Shown in pieces: positions 35,788 to 47,938 of a stretch of DNA of 64,000 bases (position 1 is the stretch's first letter; every line of letters starts with the position of its first letter). The DNA is from Persicaria tinctoria (lineage: Eukaryota; Streptophyta; Magnoliopsida; Caryophyllales; Polygonaceae), in contig JBANSL010000010.1 in assembly GCA_037127255.1 (NCBI GenBank), positions 27,360,620 through 27,424,619 of the forward strand, written 5' to 3'. Below the pieces are notes generated by a model that had not been told where the DNA came from, made no database searches, and was given only the letters and a program-made list of their open reading frames with translations. The translations under genes were made by a program, and so were the position numbers.

Positions 35788-36696
35788 ATGTCTACCGACG
35801 AGATTATCAACCCTAACCCTATTCCACCCAACCCTAACCCTCCACCACCACCACAAAACCCCTTTCACTCCGCTCAATCCGTCACCAACATCAAAAATCA
35901 AATTCCCCTAACCCTAGATCTTAAAAAGGTCCAATACCACACATGGGCGGAGCTCTTCCAAACCGCCTGTAAGGCTCACGACGTCATCACCCACATCGAC
36001 GGCTCTGATCGTCCGACTGATGTCCCCGAGCCCCTCTGGAACCGTCTTGACTCCATCGTTCTTGGATGGATCTATGCCACCATCTCTGAGGACGTCCTGA
36101 TTACCGTCCTCCAACCAAACTCTACCGCCCGTGATGTCTGGCTCCGCATAAAGGGCCTCTTCCATGACAATCAATCCGCTAGGGCAGCGGATCTTGAGGG
36201 CAAGTTCATCAACACCCGTCAGGAAAGCTTCTCCACCGTCTCTGACTACTGCCTCGCCATCAAAGCCATCGCTGATCAACTAGGCGATGTTGGGCACAAA
36301 GTTAGCGAAGAACGCCTTGTTCTTCAACTTATCAACGGCCTTTCCACCAAATTTGATGTCGTCGGTGGCATGATTAGCAACACATCGCCACTTCCGACCT
36401 TCATGGTGGCTCGTAGCATGCTCTCCAGGGAGGAGAGCCGTCAGGGACGCCCGCAGGGCCCTTCCCATGTTCTTGTTTCCTCCAAGGATTTCATAGCCCC
36501 GGATCCCCTTCCCAACACCCAACCCAGACAACCCCAACAGCGCGGAGGACGCGACAGAGGCGGCAACAGCAACGGCCGTCGCGGCCGCGGTCGCGGCCGC
36601 AACACCATGCAGCGGCCGCCGCCAGGGCAGTGGTACCCGCAGCAGCAGTGGTCCCCCGCTCCGCCGCCCTGCCCTTATCCGACGTGGGCAGGATAA
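35788..36696 (+). CDS. Copia F gag
   Basis: 302 residues. The N-terminal low-complexity Pro/Asn stretch is followed by the Copia gag core: QIPLTLDLKKVQYHTWAELF, IVLGWIYATISEDVL, ARDVWLRIKGLF and RAADLEGKFINTRQESFSTVSDYC. The C-terminal part is Arg-Gly rich (GGRDRGGNSNGRRGRGRGR) and I see no CCHC zinc knuckle. The frame ends at a TAA (36694-36696). Since the same frame continues without further break into protease, this stop lies inside what is normally a single gag-pol frame. Confidence 0.9.
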   Translation: MSTDEIINPNPIPPNPNPPPPPQNPFHSAQSVTNIKNQIPLTLDLKKVQYHTWAELFQTACKAHDVITHIDGSDRPTDVPEPLWNRLDSIVLGWIYATISEDVLITVLQPNSTARDVWLRIKGLFHDNQSARAADLEGKFINTRQESFSTVSDYCLAIKAIADQLGDVGHKVSEERLVLQLINGLSTKFDVVGGMISNTSPLPTFMVARSMLSREESRQGRPQGPSHVLVSSKDFIAPDPLPNTQPRQPQQRGGRDRGGNSNGRRGRGRGRNTMQRPPPGQWYPQQQWSPAPPPCPYPTWAG

Positions 36697-38427
36697 CCCC
36701 CGCCCGAGTTGGCCTACACGCAGCGTCCGCCACAGCAGCGGACCCCATCCCCGGCGATGTACGCTTCACAGCAACCTCCAGCGCACCCCATGCACACCAA
36801 CCTCTCCGCCGCTTTCTCCACCATGGGACTTCAGCAGCCGGACGACAATTGGTACATGGATACCGGGGCCTCCTCTCACATGACGAACGCACCAGGTAAC
36901 CTACAAACTGTTTTTAATTCGAGCACTTTACCGTCTGTTTATGTCGGAAACGGCGAGTCTCTTAAAATTATCGGTTCGGGTCACACAACCCTTCCCAATG
37001 CCCCACCCTTACGCCTCAACAAAGTCCTGCTTGCCCCTGACCTTGTTAAAAACCTCATTTCTGTTCGTCAATTTACCGTCGATAATCACGTGGCTGTCCA
37101 ATTTGACCCGTTTGGTTTTCTTGTGAAGGATCTTCGTACGGGGACCCCAATCATGCGCTGCAATAGTTCTGGCAACCTCTACCCCATCACCAAAGCTCGC
37201 CCACAGTCTCCCACCGCCCCCACCGCCTTCGTCGCCCATCGTTCTGACTTGTGGCATGCCCGTCTTGGCCATCCCGGCGACCACGTCCTCCAATGTCTCC
37301 GCACTAGTCATTTAATTTCTTGTAATAAAGCTTCTGGCATTTGCAATTCCTGTGAAATCGCCAAGAGCAAGCGTCTCCCTTTTAGCATTTCTCATTCCAG
37401 TACTTTTGCACCTTTTGATCTTTTGCATTGTGATTTGTGGACATCTCCTATTTCAAGTGCTAGTGGTTTTCGATACTATTTGGTTGTCCTTGATGATTTC
37501 ACCAATTTTGTTTGGGTTTTCCCCCTACGTCACAAATCGGAAACACAGAGTCACATTGTCAATTTTCACACATTTGTCCGCACTCAATTCACTTTGCCCG
37601 TCAAGGCTATTCAGTGCGACATGGGAGGAGAGTTCGACAACAATTTTGTTCGCTCCTTTTGTCAACAAAATGGAATATCACTCCGCTTCTCATGCCCCCA
37701 AACCTCTCCACAAAATGGCAAAGCGGAACGCATTCTCCGCACCCTCAATGACAAAACCAGAACCCTCCTACATCACGCCTCTCTCCCACTCCCCTTTTGG
37801 GTTGAGGCGCTTCACATGGCCACCTATCTCCACAATATACTTCCATCCAAAGCCATTGGCAACTCCATCCCAACCTTGGCACTCTACAAGCGCTATCCCT
37901 CTTACGATCACATTAGAGTGTTTGGATGTCTCTGTTTTCCCAACATGAGTGCCACCGCCCCTCACAAGCTATCCCCACGTTCCACTAAATGTGTCTTCTT
38001 GGGCATCTCCCCACACCATCGAGGCTACCGTTGTCTTCGCTTGGATACAAATCGGGTTGTCACTTCGCGCCATGTGATTTTCGAAGAACAGACCTTCCCC
38101 TTCGCCACACCACCCACCCCTGCTGTCCCCAACCCACCCACACCATCCATTTCCGACGATTTCCCACCCCTCCTACGCCACCTATTCCAACAAGCATCAT
38201 CCGGAACCAACCCCCCGCCCAAAAACCCCACCCAAATCGATTGGCGGCGGGCGCCGCAACACCTGCGGCGGGCACACCCCCCCTGGCGGCCGCCGCCGCA
38301 ACCCCCCATCGATTGGCGGCGGGCGCCGCCGCACCCCCGCCGCACCCCCCCGCCCCCCTCTTTCCCCCTCAGCAGGCAACCCCTCTTACCCACCAACCTT
38401 CGATTGTACCCCCTGCCCATTCCATGA
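36697..38427 (+). pseudogene. Copia F pol part 1: protease and integrase
   Basis: Same frame as gag, directly after the TAA. The protease carries WYMDTGASSHM (36850-36880) and VLLAPDLVKNLISVRQF. Integrase has LWHARLGHPGDHVLQCL, ICNSCEIAKSKR, first Asp in LHCDLW, second Asp in QCDMGGEFD and Glu in NGKAERILRTLND, so all catalytic residues are present. The frame leaves the conserved sequence in a Pro-rich GC-rich stretch around 38200-38330 and closes at 38427, while RT is in another frame. Confidence 0.9.
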
Positions 38428-40055
38428 ACACTCGGTCGCAGTTCGGCATCTTCAAACCCAACCCCAAATACAACCTTCTCTCTCCGTCTCCCGACATATC
38501 TCCTCTCCTCAAATCACCCCACAAGGCCTTACAGGACCCGAACTGGCAAGCCGCCATGATGGATGAGTTTAGTGCTCTTATTAAAAATGGCACGTGGGAC
38601 CTCGTTCCAAGGCCTCGGGACACTAATATCATTAACTGCATGTGGTTGTTCAAGCATAAGTACAGGTCAGACGGAACTCTAGAGCGCCACAAGGCTCGGC
38701 TAGTGGTCAACGGCAAGTCACAGGAGGTTGGGGTTGACTGTGATGAGACTTTCAGTCCAGTCGTCAAACCGGCTACCATCCGCACAGTTCTGAGCATCGC
38801 CCTTACTAAGGATTGGCCTATCCATCAGCTTGACGTCAAGAATGCCTTCCTTCATGGCAACCTTCAGGAGACTGTCTATATGCATCAGCCGCCAGGCTTC
38901 TATGATCGCACCCGCCCATCTCACGTATGCCTTCTCCGGAAGTCTCTCTATGGGTTGAAACAGGCGCCTCGCGCCTGGTATCAGCGGTTCGCCACGTACC
39001 TCACTGGCATTGGATTTCAGGCCAGTCAGTCTGATCACTCCCTTTTTGTGTTCCACTCAGGGTCTGACACTGCCTATCTTCTCCTGTACGTTGACGACAT
39101 CGTGCTCACCGCCTCCTCTACATCGCTCATGTCCAGGCTGATGGCCTTGCTACGATCAGAGTTCGCCATGACTGATCTCGGTTCCTTGAGCTACTTCCTT
39201 GGGGTCTCTGTGTCACGCACTCCTACTACCATGTTCCTTCATCAGCATAAGTACGCTCTTGAGATCGTCGACAAGGCCGGCATGGCGTCTTGCAAACCCG
39301 CCACCACCCCTGTCGACTGCAAGTCCAAGCTCGACGCTGCCTCCAGTCCTAAGGTTGAGGATCCTACAGCCTACCGCAGTCTGGCCGGTGCTCTCCAGTA
39401 TTTGACATTCACCAGACCGGACATTGCCTTTGTCGTACAGCAGATCTGCTTATATATGCATGATCCCCGCGAGCACCATCTTCAGGCGCTCAAGAGGATA
39501 ATCAGGTACATCAAGGGCACCTCTGACATGGGTTTACATCTCCCTCGCAGCAGGTTTGACTCCCTCACCGCCTATTCTGACGCTGACTGGGCGGGTTGTC
39601 CTGAAACTCGGCGCTCTACATCTGGTTTCGCGGTGTACCTGGGCGACAATCTGGTCTCGTGGTCCTCCAAGCGTCAGGCCACCATCTCCCGCTCGAGTGC
39701 CGAGGCTGAGTATCGTGGTGTTGCCAACGCCGTCGCTGAGACCTGCTGGCTCCGCAACCTTCTCTGCGAACTCCGGGTTCCCCTTCGATCGGCTACACTG
39801 GTCTACTGCGACAATGTCTCCGCTGTTTACCTATCGTCGAACCCAGTTCAGCACCAACGGACGAAGCATATCGAAATTGACATCCATTTCGTCAGAGAGA
39901 AGGTCGCCCTAGGCCAGGTCCGAGTTCTTCATGTCTCTTCTGCACATCAGTATGCGGACATTTTCACAAAAGGCTTACCTACTCCTCTTTTTACTTCTTT
40001 TCGTTCCAGTCTTGCTATTCGCTCACCTCTAGCTGCGACTGAGGGAGGATGTTAG
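38218..40055 (+). pseudogene. Copia F pol part 2: reverse transcriptase and RNase H (shifted frame)
   Basis: After the low-complexity region the frame carries [73 protein letters not shown] and the catalytic LLYVDDIVL (about 39085). RNase H follows with AYSDADWAGCPETRRSTSG, SRSSAEAEYRG and YCDNVSAVYLSSNP, ending YADIFTKGLPTPLF. The frame is open to the stop TAG at 40053-40055, which lies inside the 3' LTR (TGTTAG). RT and RNase H look intact; only the junction with integrase is out of frame. Confidence 0.92.
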
Positions 40056-40173
40056 CATTATATTATTTACACATGTACAGTTACCATTGTACCCTCGGGT
40101 TTTCACCCATTGATATATATACAGGAGTAGGCCTCTGAGATCCGTTAAGGACTCAGTTCTCCAAACACTTACA
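40050..40173 (+). repeat. 3' LTR of Copia F
   Basis: It appears identical to 35468-35591 over 124 bases. It is preceded by the purine tract GACTGAGGGAGGA (40037-40049) and followed by TSD CCCAG. Confidence 0.97.
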
Positions 40174-41725
40174 CCCAGCACTTCTGAAAGAATATCGGTT
40201 GGAAATCATCAATCTCCGGAGCTTTGTAAGCCCCCATCCCCTTAAAGGCTTTCCAGATTTCATCCTTCGACACCTCCCTGCACACTTATATCCAAGTCGC
40301 ATCCTCCGGTCTCGGAAAGTTCACAGTAAAATTTTGGGGCTCCCTGTCCAGTCTTTCCTCAAAATAAAGACTTTCGAAGAAACCAAGAGCAAGCTCCTCC
40401 AACTCTTGTTTCTCCTCAATCCACTTGTTATTATTTCCGAGTGCCAGCCAATCGACTATAGACTTTCGAGTTCTTGTTTCCGAGTGCCAGCCAGTCGACT
40501 ATAGCCTTCTGCATCCACAAGACCTCTTCCTCCTCGAATACTTCATCCAGTCCTTTCTTAATTCTCTTCTCATGTTCCTCCGCACTCGCACCAGCGCCAA
40601 GGACAATTTATTTATGGACCACATCTAGTGCCTCCGGAAACAGTCTTTTCCGGGTAAAAATATTACCAAAAACTTCCTTATTCCAGTTCTTCAAATCATC
40701 ACTTAAAATGCCGAAGGGTCATAGCCACCCGACTATCATAACTCCATTTAGATTCGACAAACTGTTTGAAATCCGGGTGGGTAAGCCAAGCCGCTTTAAA
40801 GTGAAATGGACGTCGTTTCTTATTTCGCTTGATCTCCGGATCAAGCTCTAGGAGAAGAGGATTATGATCTGATGAGTACCTTGGAAGGTGCCTCACCCTC
40901 GTCTCGGCCCAAGTCAAACGTCCTGAAAAGTTAGTCAAAACTCGATCCAACCGCTTGGACACCACCCTACCTCCAATATGTTTCTTACTCCATGTGTAGT
41001 CTTATCCTGTGAATCCCATATCAATAAGGTTGTAACGATTAATCATGTCCTTGAAGCATTGAGCATCTCTATGAACAACCTTAGTCCCCCCATCAGTTTT
41101 TTCTTTGAACAAAATGCAGTTAAAATCTCCCCTAGTAAAAACCTCTCTTGTATGTTATATTGTTCATGGTTTTGTCGAGGTCATCCCAAAGCGGGACACG
41201 CCTCGCCATCGTGGGGGGACCATACATGATACACCACAATGAGATTATACATCTTCCCCCCTTTCACCCAGGAAGTATGAATGAAGTTAGGATTTCTTTG
41301 TTCCACTTTCATGCTATACGCATAGTCGTTCCAAAGCTTCCAGATCCCACCAGCGAACCCAATAGCCTCGATTCTTTCGACCTTGTCAAATTTCAGTTTA
41401 TTGCAGACTCTTTGGGCCGAGTCTCCTAAGATATAAGTTTCAAATAGAGCTATAACATCAACTGAGCAGTGCTTACAAATATATCTTTTTTTTATAAACG
41501 CTTACAAATATATCTAATGGCTCTTTGAAACGATTTCTTTCATGCACCAAAATAATTCCAAAATAAGATTTTCATTAGTATAGGATTCAGGAGCAATGAT
41601 ATTAATAAAAGTTTAAAACACCAAATAATGTGTTAATCCAAATTATGGTTTTTCAAAACGGTTTCTGTCTTCTCAAGTCCGTCAATTCCATGTCCTTTCA
41701 TCGAGGATTCTAGTCCCGATCCTCC
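40174..41725 (-). pseudogene. LINE L ORF2: endonuclease and start of reverse transcriptase
   Basis: On the minus strand an open piece 40965-40699 reads SKRLDRVLTNFSGRLTWAE and HLPRYSSDHNPLLLEL, the C-terminal SDH motif of APE-type LINE endonuclease. Upstream pieces (41430-40990) are frameshifted. Downstream toward 40174 the sequence runs into KAPEIDDFQPIFFQKCWEV, which corresponds to the KAPGPDGFxxxFFQxxW motif at the start of plant LINE RT, where F is inserted. It resumes at 35467 and ends near 35345. Many stops; non-functional. Confidence 0.75.
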
Positions 41726-44142
41726 CTAGAACCGTCCCTGTAATGGTTGTAGGAAGCCATCGGTCATCAAAGAACTACACTTGAAGACAAATTGGTCATT
41801 GATAGTGTTTTGACCATAAGAACACGCCTCTGTGCTTGAGGAGAATTGCAACTCCGGCTTGTGTTTCTTCTTGGGTCCTTTGAGAGCTGGGTTGTTGCTC
41901 GTGACAAGAATAATCGCAGATGAGGTCCCATCTTCCTTAGCTTTACTCTTTTTTAGCATCTTCCTTCTGTTTGTCCATTTCTTACTGGCTAGGCCCACAT
42001 GGGCTTCCATGTAGGGCTGTGCATGATTCGGTCCAAACCGAATTTTTGGGCCGAACCAACACAAACCGAACCGAACCGAACCAAACCGAAGTTTTTCGGT
42101 TCGGCTTTCGGTTCAAGAATTTTCATTTTTCGGTTTCGGTTCGGTTTGTGTTCGGTTTAGGTTCGGTTTGTGTTAAACCGAATTTCTTTATACGCTACAT
42201 AAATACAAGGTATATATATATATTTGTATACTTAATAGTTAATACATTGTATATACATGTACTGTATTTGAAGGTGTATATATATTTGTATACGGATAGG
42301 TTGGAATATGTGTATATACATGTGTATATATACACATAAATACAGTATATATAGTAATATATAGTGTTTATACATGTGTATACATTAATACAGTATATAT
42401 ATAGTATATTTGGATACAAATATGTATATATAGTATATATACACATAAATACAGTATATATAGTATATTTGGATACACGTACTTAATACATAAATACAGT
42501 ATATTTGGATAATTTTTTTTATTTTATGGAAATTAGGTTCAATTATGTTAAAACCGAACCGAACACAAACCAAACCGACAAATAACCGAACCGAACCTAA
42601 TGCTTTCGGTTCGGCTTTCGGTTTGAAATTTTGAGATTTTCGGTTTCGGTTCGGTTCGGTTCGGCCCGGTTCGGTTAGGTTCTAGACCGATGCACAGCCC
42701 TACTTCCATGTCCTGGACCAAAGCAGAGAAAATAAGAATGTCATGCACAGTAACATCCACATTCGTTTCCCCCATATTCGCCTCCGACGTTTGCTTATCA
42801 TTTAATTCCACATCCACCTTGGGATCCAACACCACACTCTCTTTGTCTCCCTCCTCCACATTCCCCATCTTTTCATCAATCCTCGTTCCTTCCACGTCAC
42901 CCCCTTTGGACACTTCAACAAGGGCATTAAATTTGTTACTACATCGAGGCGGACTCTTTGTTCTCTTAGCACCAACGGTAATCTCAATGGATCTCTGTGA
43001 CACCACCTCCGGCACGACCGGTGCCTTCTCCGACGAAACAATCCCGACCTAATTTTCTTTAGATTTTCTCCTCTGGTAGGAGATATTCCCGCCCCCTCTC
43101 CCATCTTGGCCTCCGTGTTATTCCCATGATTCATTTCCACTAAGGGGATGGGGTCCGTTGGAGCCGCTGACCGGGTAACTTGGGGTCTCTAGGTGCTACC
43201 TCTAGGTCGTTGCTTTCTTTTGACCTTCATCTAGTCACCATAGTACCCATCCTCCTCGTCTGACTAGTTTTGTACCTCCGTTGGAGCCTTCTCCTCCTCC
43301 TTACCTTTATTTTTGTCTTCGTTCTCCATTCTCTTGGACTTCTCTCTCTCCGCCGAAAACAGACAGTTCAATTTTAGATGGCCAACCCAACCACATCCAA
43401 AACAAATCGAAGGAATACCCTCATATTCAACGAGGTACCTATGTCCATTGATTCCGATTGTGCCTTTGAAGGGCTCCTCCATATCGACCTCAACACAAAC
43501 CCCGACGAAACGACCACGACATGTGTAGGATGTTCTATTATCCACCCGAATAGGCGTGCCCAGACCTGCATCAACTTGTAGAAAAACGTCCTCTCGTTGA
43601 AGTGGTAGATCAACAATTTGGACCAGGCTAGCGCCATTTTGATAGCATCATTTGATCTAAAGTACGGAGACCACACCCTCAGGATGAGGCATTGCCCAAA
43701 GATCGACCACGGACCACCCGATAGAGCCGCCTGACAGCTTTTCTCCGACTCGAATCTAACTAAAAAAATTCCCATACGGGAGATCGATAATATGCGTCTT
43801 ACCGAATCTACTCCATATTTCCCGTAATTTCCTTTCCATCACATGGAGTGGAATCGGACTCCCAAGAAGCTTAACCACCGGCGAATTCCTTTACACACTT
43901 GCAAGTGCTTCTATCATATCATTGTCCCTCTTGCCAAACGGGAAGGAAATCGTCACTTTCCCCTTCAAGAATTCTCTGCATATTGTGGTATTCAACTGTG
44001 ACCCCCCCCCCCCCCCCCCCAAACCAAAAACAGTTGTGTCTTTCCAATATCACTTAGGGTCTGGAGGATCTTTCCACGAGACACCAGTTGGGTGTTGCTA
44101 CGGGGTCGCATCCGTTTGCATACAGTTCGAGTCTTCCTTGGA
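41726..44142 (-). pseudogene. LINE L ORF1 (DUF4283 / zinc-knuckle gag-like protein)
   Basis: The minus-strand frame near 43775-43600 has the DUF4283 pattern IFLVRFESEKSCQAALSGGP and WSIFGQCLILRVWSPYF. A shifted frame 43545-43264 has GRFVGVCVEVDMEEPFKG, VEYEGIPSICFGCGWVGH and LNC, a CCHC-type knuckle as in plant L1 ORF1. A low-complexity tail follows, cut by hAT element E at 42703, continuing as AHVGLASKKWTNRRK down to about 41726. ORF1 protein packages the LINE RNA. Several frameshifts and a run of C at 44000-44019 show decay. Confidence 0.8.
42012..42702. mobile_element. hAT MITE E (691 bp), same family as D
   Basis: The ends are TAGGGCTGTGCATGATTCGG (42012) and, inverted, TAGGGCTGTGCATCGGTC (42702). 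The 8-bp TSD CTTCCATG is exact at 42004-42011 and 42703-42710. The arms are CCGAAC/GTTCGG repeat arrays (42035-42185 and 42545-42680) with an AT-rich core built from TATATA and ACAGTATATATAG words. Removing it restores the LINE L ORF1 frame (QDM then EAHVGLASKK), so the insertion is secure. Confidence 0.95.
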
Positions 44143-45046
44143 GGCCAGTTATCGGTGTGCATATCCGGGTACCCGACACGAACTGTTTCATCATGTCGGG
44201 TACCCATAACCATTTAGGTTCAACTGCCCGAACCGTACACGAACCGCTTTAACCTAGGTACCCGACACGGTTAAGCTCTTCGGTTCCGTGTTGGATACCC
44301 GGGTACCCGACACGAACCAAGTGCATTTCCCCCTTGTCCGTGTGCTTGGGTGCCACTGCCACTACCTATGCTACTGAAATAGTTGAACCACTGAACCCTT
44401 CAAACTGAAACTAAAACCATATGAGCAAAAGTTACCAAACCATCCAAACTCAAACAATTTAGTAACGCATTACAGAGAAAATAAATTAAAATAACACAAA
44501 ATCGAATCAAATTACCAAGTGAACCCTAACCCTATTCGAAATTTCGAAGGCCCAAACGCACTACGCAGACAACACAAATAGCACAAAATCAACCATGTTT
44601 CGAGCAACAACAACCAGAAATCGCCATAAATACGCAACGAAGGCTTAAGAAAGAGCAAAAACAAAGCAAATCGATTCGAAAAAAGACAAGACTTACCATG
44701 GTTTCAAGTCTTCGAGAGGCGAGAGCTTCGAAAATCGATTTCAGATATGATTTCGAGAGGGTCAGAGGGGCGAGCGATTCGAACGAACAACGATTTCAGA
44801 GTGAGATAAGTTTGGTCGCTAGGGTTCATCATCTCTTTCACTCTTTGGTCTTGACTATTTGTCGGCGTGACTGAAGGAGTGAAAAACTGTTTGTGAAGGA
44901 GAGAAAAATATACCAACAAAAAAAAGCGTGAGGGAGTTAAGTTTAGGCCACATTACATGAAGGGGTGAAGAACGGTTTGTGAAGGAGAGAAAAATATGAC
45001 AAAAAAAAAAAGCGAGGTTAGGCCACATTACATAGAAAAAAAAAGC

Positions 45047-47183
45047 TGGTGAGAGTGGGAGACGTGTCCCTCTCCCATGTGTTTTTCGCAAACGATTTAG
45101 TACTCTTAGCGGAAGCAACGGTGGACCAAAGCAGGCTGATTAGAAGGATTCTTGATGAGTTCTGCGTTTTGTCGGGGGGAAAAGTCAATTATGGGAAGAG
45201 TACTGTGTTGTTCTCAAAAAACGTCGGAGCTTCTATCTAGCCGCAAATCAGCGCAGAGTTGGGAATTCCAGTGTCTGAGGAATTTGGCAACTACCTAGGT
45301 GTTCCTACGGCATGTGGGAGAATGACCGCGGAAAGGTACAACTACTTGCTCAACAAAGTGGGTTCGAAATTGAGCGACTGGAAGGCTAGAACCTTGTTGT
45401 TTGCAGGGCGGATTACACTAGCAAAATCTGTCTTAACGAGCATGCCTTTAGATGTGATGTAATCGACGTTTGTTCCAAGGGATATTTGTGATGCTATTGA
45501 CCGGAAAGTCCGAAGCTTTGTCTGGGGATCGAATGGTGAAAGCAGGAAGATTCATCTCCTGAATCAAACTGTGATTACAAGCCCGATCGAGGAGGGAGGA
45601 TTGGGAATTCGTTCTATGAGGGCGACCAACCAGGCGACCTTGGCGAGACTAGGCTGGCAGCTCATTCAGCATCCATCGGCTTTGTGGAGCCGAGTCATAA
45701 GGGGAAGGTACTGCAAGGGGCAACTGGATGTCGATATGTTTGAGAGGAAAGCAGGATCGTCCCGGACATGGAGAGCAGTTGTGCACGGAGCTGAGTTGCT
45801 AACGCCGAACCTGAGGTCCTCGATCGGCAATGGGCGAACAAAGTTGTTCTGGCTACACCCTTGGTTGACGGAAACTCCGTTGATCAATCTAGCTACTTCG
45901 GTTGTTCCGGAGGAAGAGGAAGAGACGGGCACAACAGTAGAAGAGTTATGGAAAGATCACTCGTGGGATTGGGCTGCGATCTCCCAATATCTCCCGCCTG
46001 CGGAATTGTCAAAGATCCAATCAATTCAGGTAAGAGGAGAGGGGGAGGCAAGAGATAAATTATATTGGGCATTAACACCGTCTGGAGTATTTAGCACCAA
46101 GACGGCACTACAGGCGGTGCGAGGGAGTGTAGGGCCGGTCCAGGACGCGAAGGGATGGAGGAAAATTTGGGGATTAAGAGTACAGCAGCGAGCGAGATCT
46201 TTTACCTACTTGGCAGCTCACGATGCATTCTTGTCCAATAGCACAAGGGTTCGTCGGCAGTTAGCAACGTCAAATACATGTCCACGGTGCCCAAGATCAG
46301 AGACGGGGCTGCATCTGTTGAGGGACTGCCCAGGGGTGAAAGAGGAATGGAAGAAAGTCCTGCCAGCTGACCGATGGGATGAGTTCTTCGCACCAAATGA
46401 CATTAAGTCCTGGATTTTCAATTGCATCAGCAACAGGGGAGTTGAAGAAGCTGCAATTTTTGCCAATATGATTTGGCTATTCTGGAAATGCCGAAATAAG
46501 TTAGTTCATGAACATAAGGAGGAGTGCAAGGGTGTGGCGGCCAAAGCATTTGAACTTGCAAAACACTACTCGGAAGCGAGTGGGCGCACGGAACTACCGA
46601 TGGGACCGACTGAAATTAGAGGAGACACATATGAATCATGGGAGAAGCCGCCGAAAGGATGGATGAAACTGAATGTTGATGGAGCTTCAAAAGGTAACCC
46701 GGGACCTGCGGGCGGAGGGGGGATATTTCGAGACCACTTGGACAATTTCAGGAGGGTGTTTACCTTCTGGTGTGGGGACTTCACTGCATTGAGGGCGGAG
46801 CTGTAGGCACTTGTGCGTGGGATACGGCTGGGCCAACAGTTTGGGATTCCCCGGTTGATGGTCGAAACTGACTCCAAAGTAGGAGTGGAATTGTTGTTGG
46901 GAAAGAGTCCGACGACACACCCGGATGTGTATCTTCTGCAGGATTGCCGACAGCTACTAGAAGAAGGGTCTGGCCAGATCCGATTGAGGTGGATTCGTCG
47001 ACAGGCAAACGCCATTGCTGATACTCTGGCTCGTTGGGCAGTGGATCACAATTTGGATGATGAAGAATTTCAATTTCCTCCTTTATGCATTTCTAATGAA
47101 GTTGGAGTTCTCCCAATTGATGTATGAACATTGATTTAGCTTAATAAAACTCGAGCTTTGCCGCCTTTGAACCAAAAAAAAAA
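45047..47183 (+). mobile_element. 5'-truncated L1-type LINE G (2.1 kb)
   Basis: It is flanked by ACATAG followed by 8-9 A and GC at 45030-45046 and 47184-47199, a 16-17 bp TSD typical of target-primed insertion. The 3' end has a short poly-A (about 47174-47183) after AATAAAAC. The 5' end begins inside reverse transcriptase, so more than half of the element is missing. It sits in the tandem array of P. Confidence 0.92.
45049..47127 (+). pseudogene. LINE G ORF2 fragment: RT C-terminus, zf-RVT and RNase H
   Basis: A single reading frame runs the whole length, broken only by stops at 45238-45240 (TAG), 45460-45462 (TAA) and 46804-46806 (TAG). RT remnants are HVFFANDLVLLAEA (the catalytic ADD motif reads AND) and NYLGVPTACGRM. 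The zf-RVT region is around residues SGVFSTKTALQA to CPRCPRSETGLHLLRDCP. The RNase H domain has LNVDGASKGNPGPAGGGG, ALVRGIRLGQQFGIPRLMVETDS and IRLRWIRRQANAIADTLARWA. This is the usual C-terminal plan of plant L1 ORF2. Confidence 0.9.
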
Positions 47184-47226
47184 ACATAGAAAAAAAAGCG
47201 TGAGGGAGTTAAGGTTAGGCCACATT

Positions 47227-47898
47227 TAGACCTGAGCAAGGGCCGGGCCGGGCAGGTTTGGGTCGGGCCACAACTATTTTTGTGGCCCATTTTACCGGGT
47301 CGGGCTTGGACTAGGCCCGATTTTTGGGCCTACTGCCTTATCCAAGCCCGCCCTTGTTGGTGGGCCGGGCCGCCCACCGGGCCTAACAAGCTTTTTTTTT
47401 CTAAGAAAGGATTCGGGACGGGGAATGCTACCCGATAGCATTTGGTTATGTAACTAAATTTTCTTTTTAGCTAATATCCAAGAAGCAAAGTCAATTAAAG
47501 ACATAGAAGATATAAATCTATACTGTTTTTATATATTTTATGGTTTTTCTTTTATATCTATGTATATATAACGCGCATAATATCAATTCTTTTTTAATCA
47601 GAAAATAATTCAAAATACTACACAATTAATATACATACACACTATCATACACATTGTGTAATATATATATATATATATATATATTTTTTATTTTTTTTTT
47701 GATTAGGAAATAATATATATATATACATATATATATACATATATATATACATATATACACACTGTAATACTACGTTTATATATATAGATGTTAATATACA
47801 TATACACATTGTAGTATATATATAATATACACTGTAATGAATGTGTAAATATATAGTTTGTATTATGATTAAAAAAATCATTATATATATAATACGTA

Positions 47899-47938
<40 letters not shown>

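Larger units (their letters stand above)
35468..40173 (+). mobile_element. Young Copia LTR retrotransposon F (4706 bp)
   Basis: Both 124-bp LTRs (35468-35591 and 40050-40173) appear identical by eye; they begin TGTTAGCATTATATT and end AACACTTACA. The TSD CCCAG is exact (35463-35467, 40174-40178). The primer site TGGTATCAAGC directly follows the 5' LTR and a purine tract GAGGGAGGA directly precedes the 3' LTR. gag, protease, integrase, RT and RNase H are all present in Copia order. Identical LTRs point to a recent insertion, yet the coding region carries one in-frame TAA and one frameshift (see separate entries). It is inserted in the RT region of LINE L. Confidence 0.97.

Noticed and set aside
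37989..38217. Upstream extension of the RT frame of Copia F as a separate protein start
   Set aside because: Integrase is clearly encoded in the other frame over this stretch; the extension is only an overlapping open frame before the shift.
42195..42573. Tyr/Ile-rich open frames
   Set aside because: They are translations of TATATA-type repeats in the core of hAT MITE E, as are similar frames at 47645-47993.
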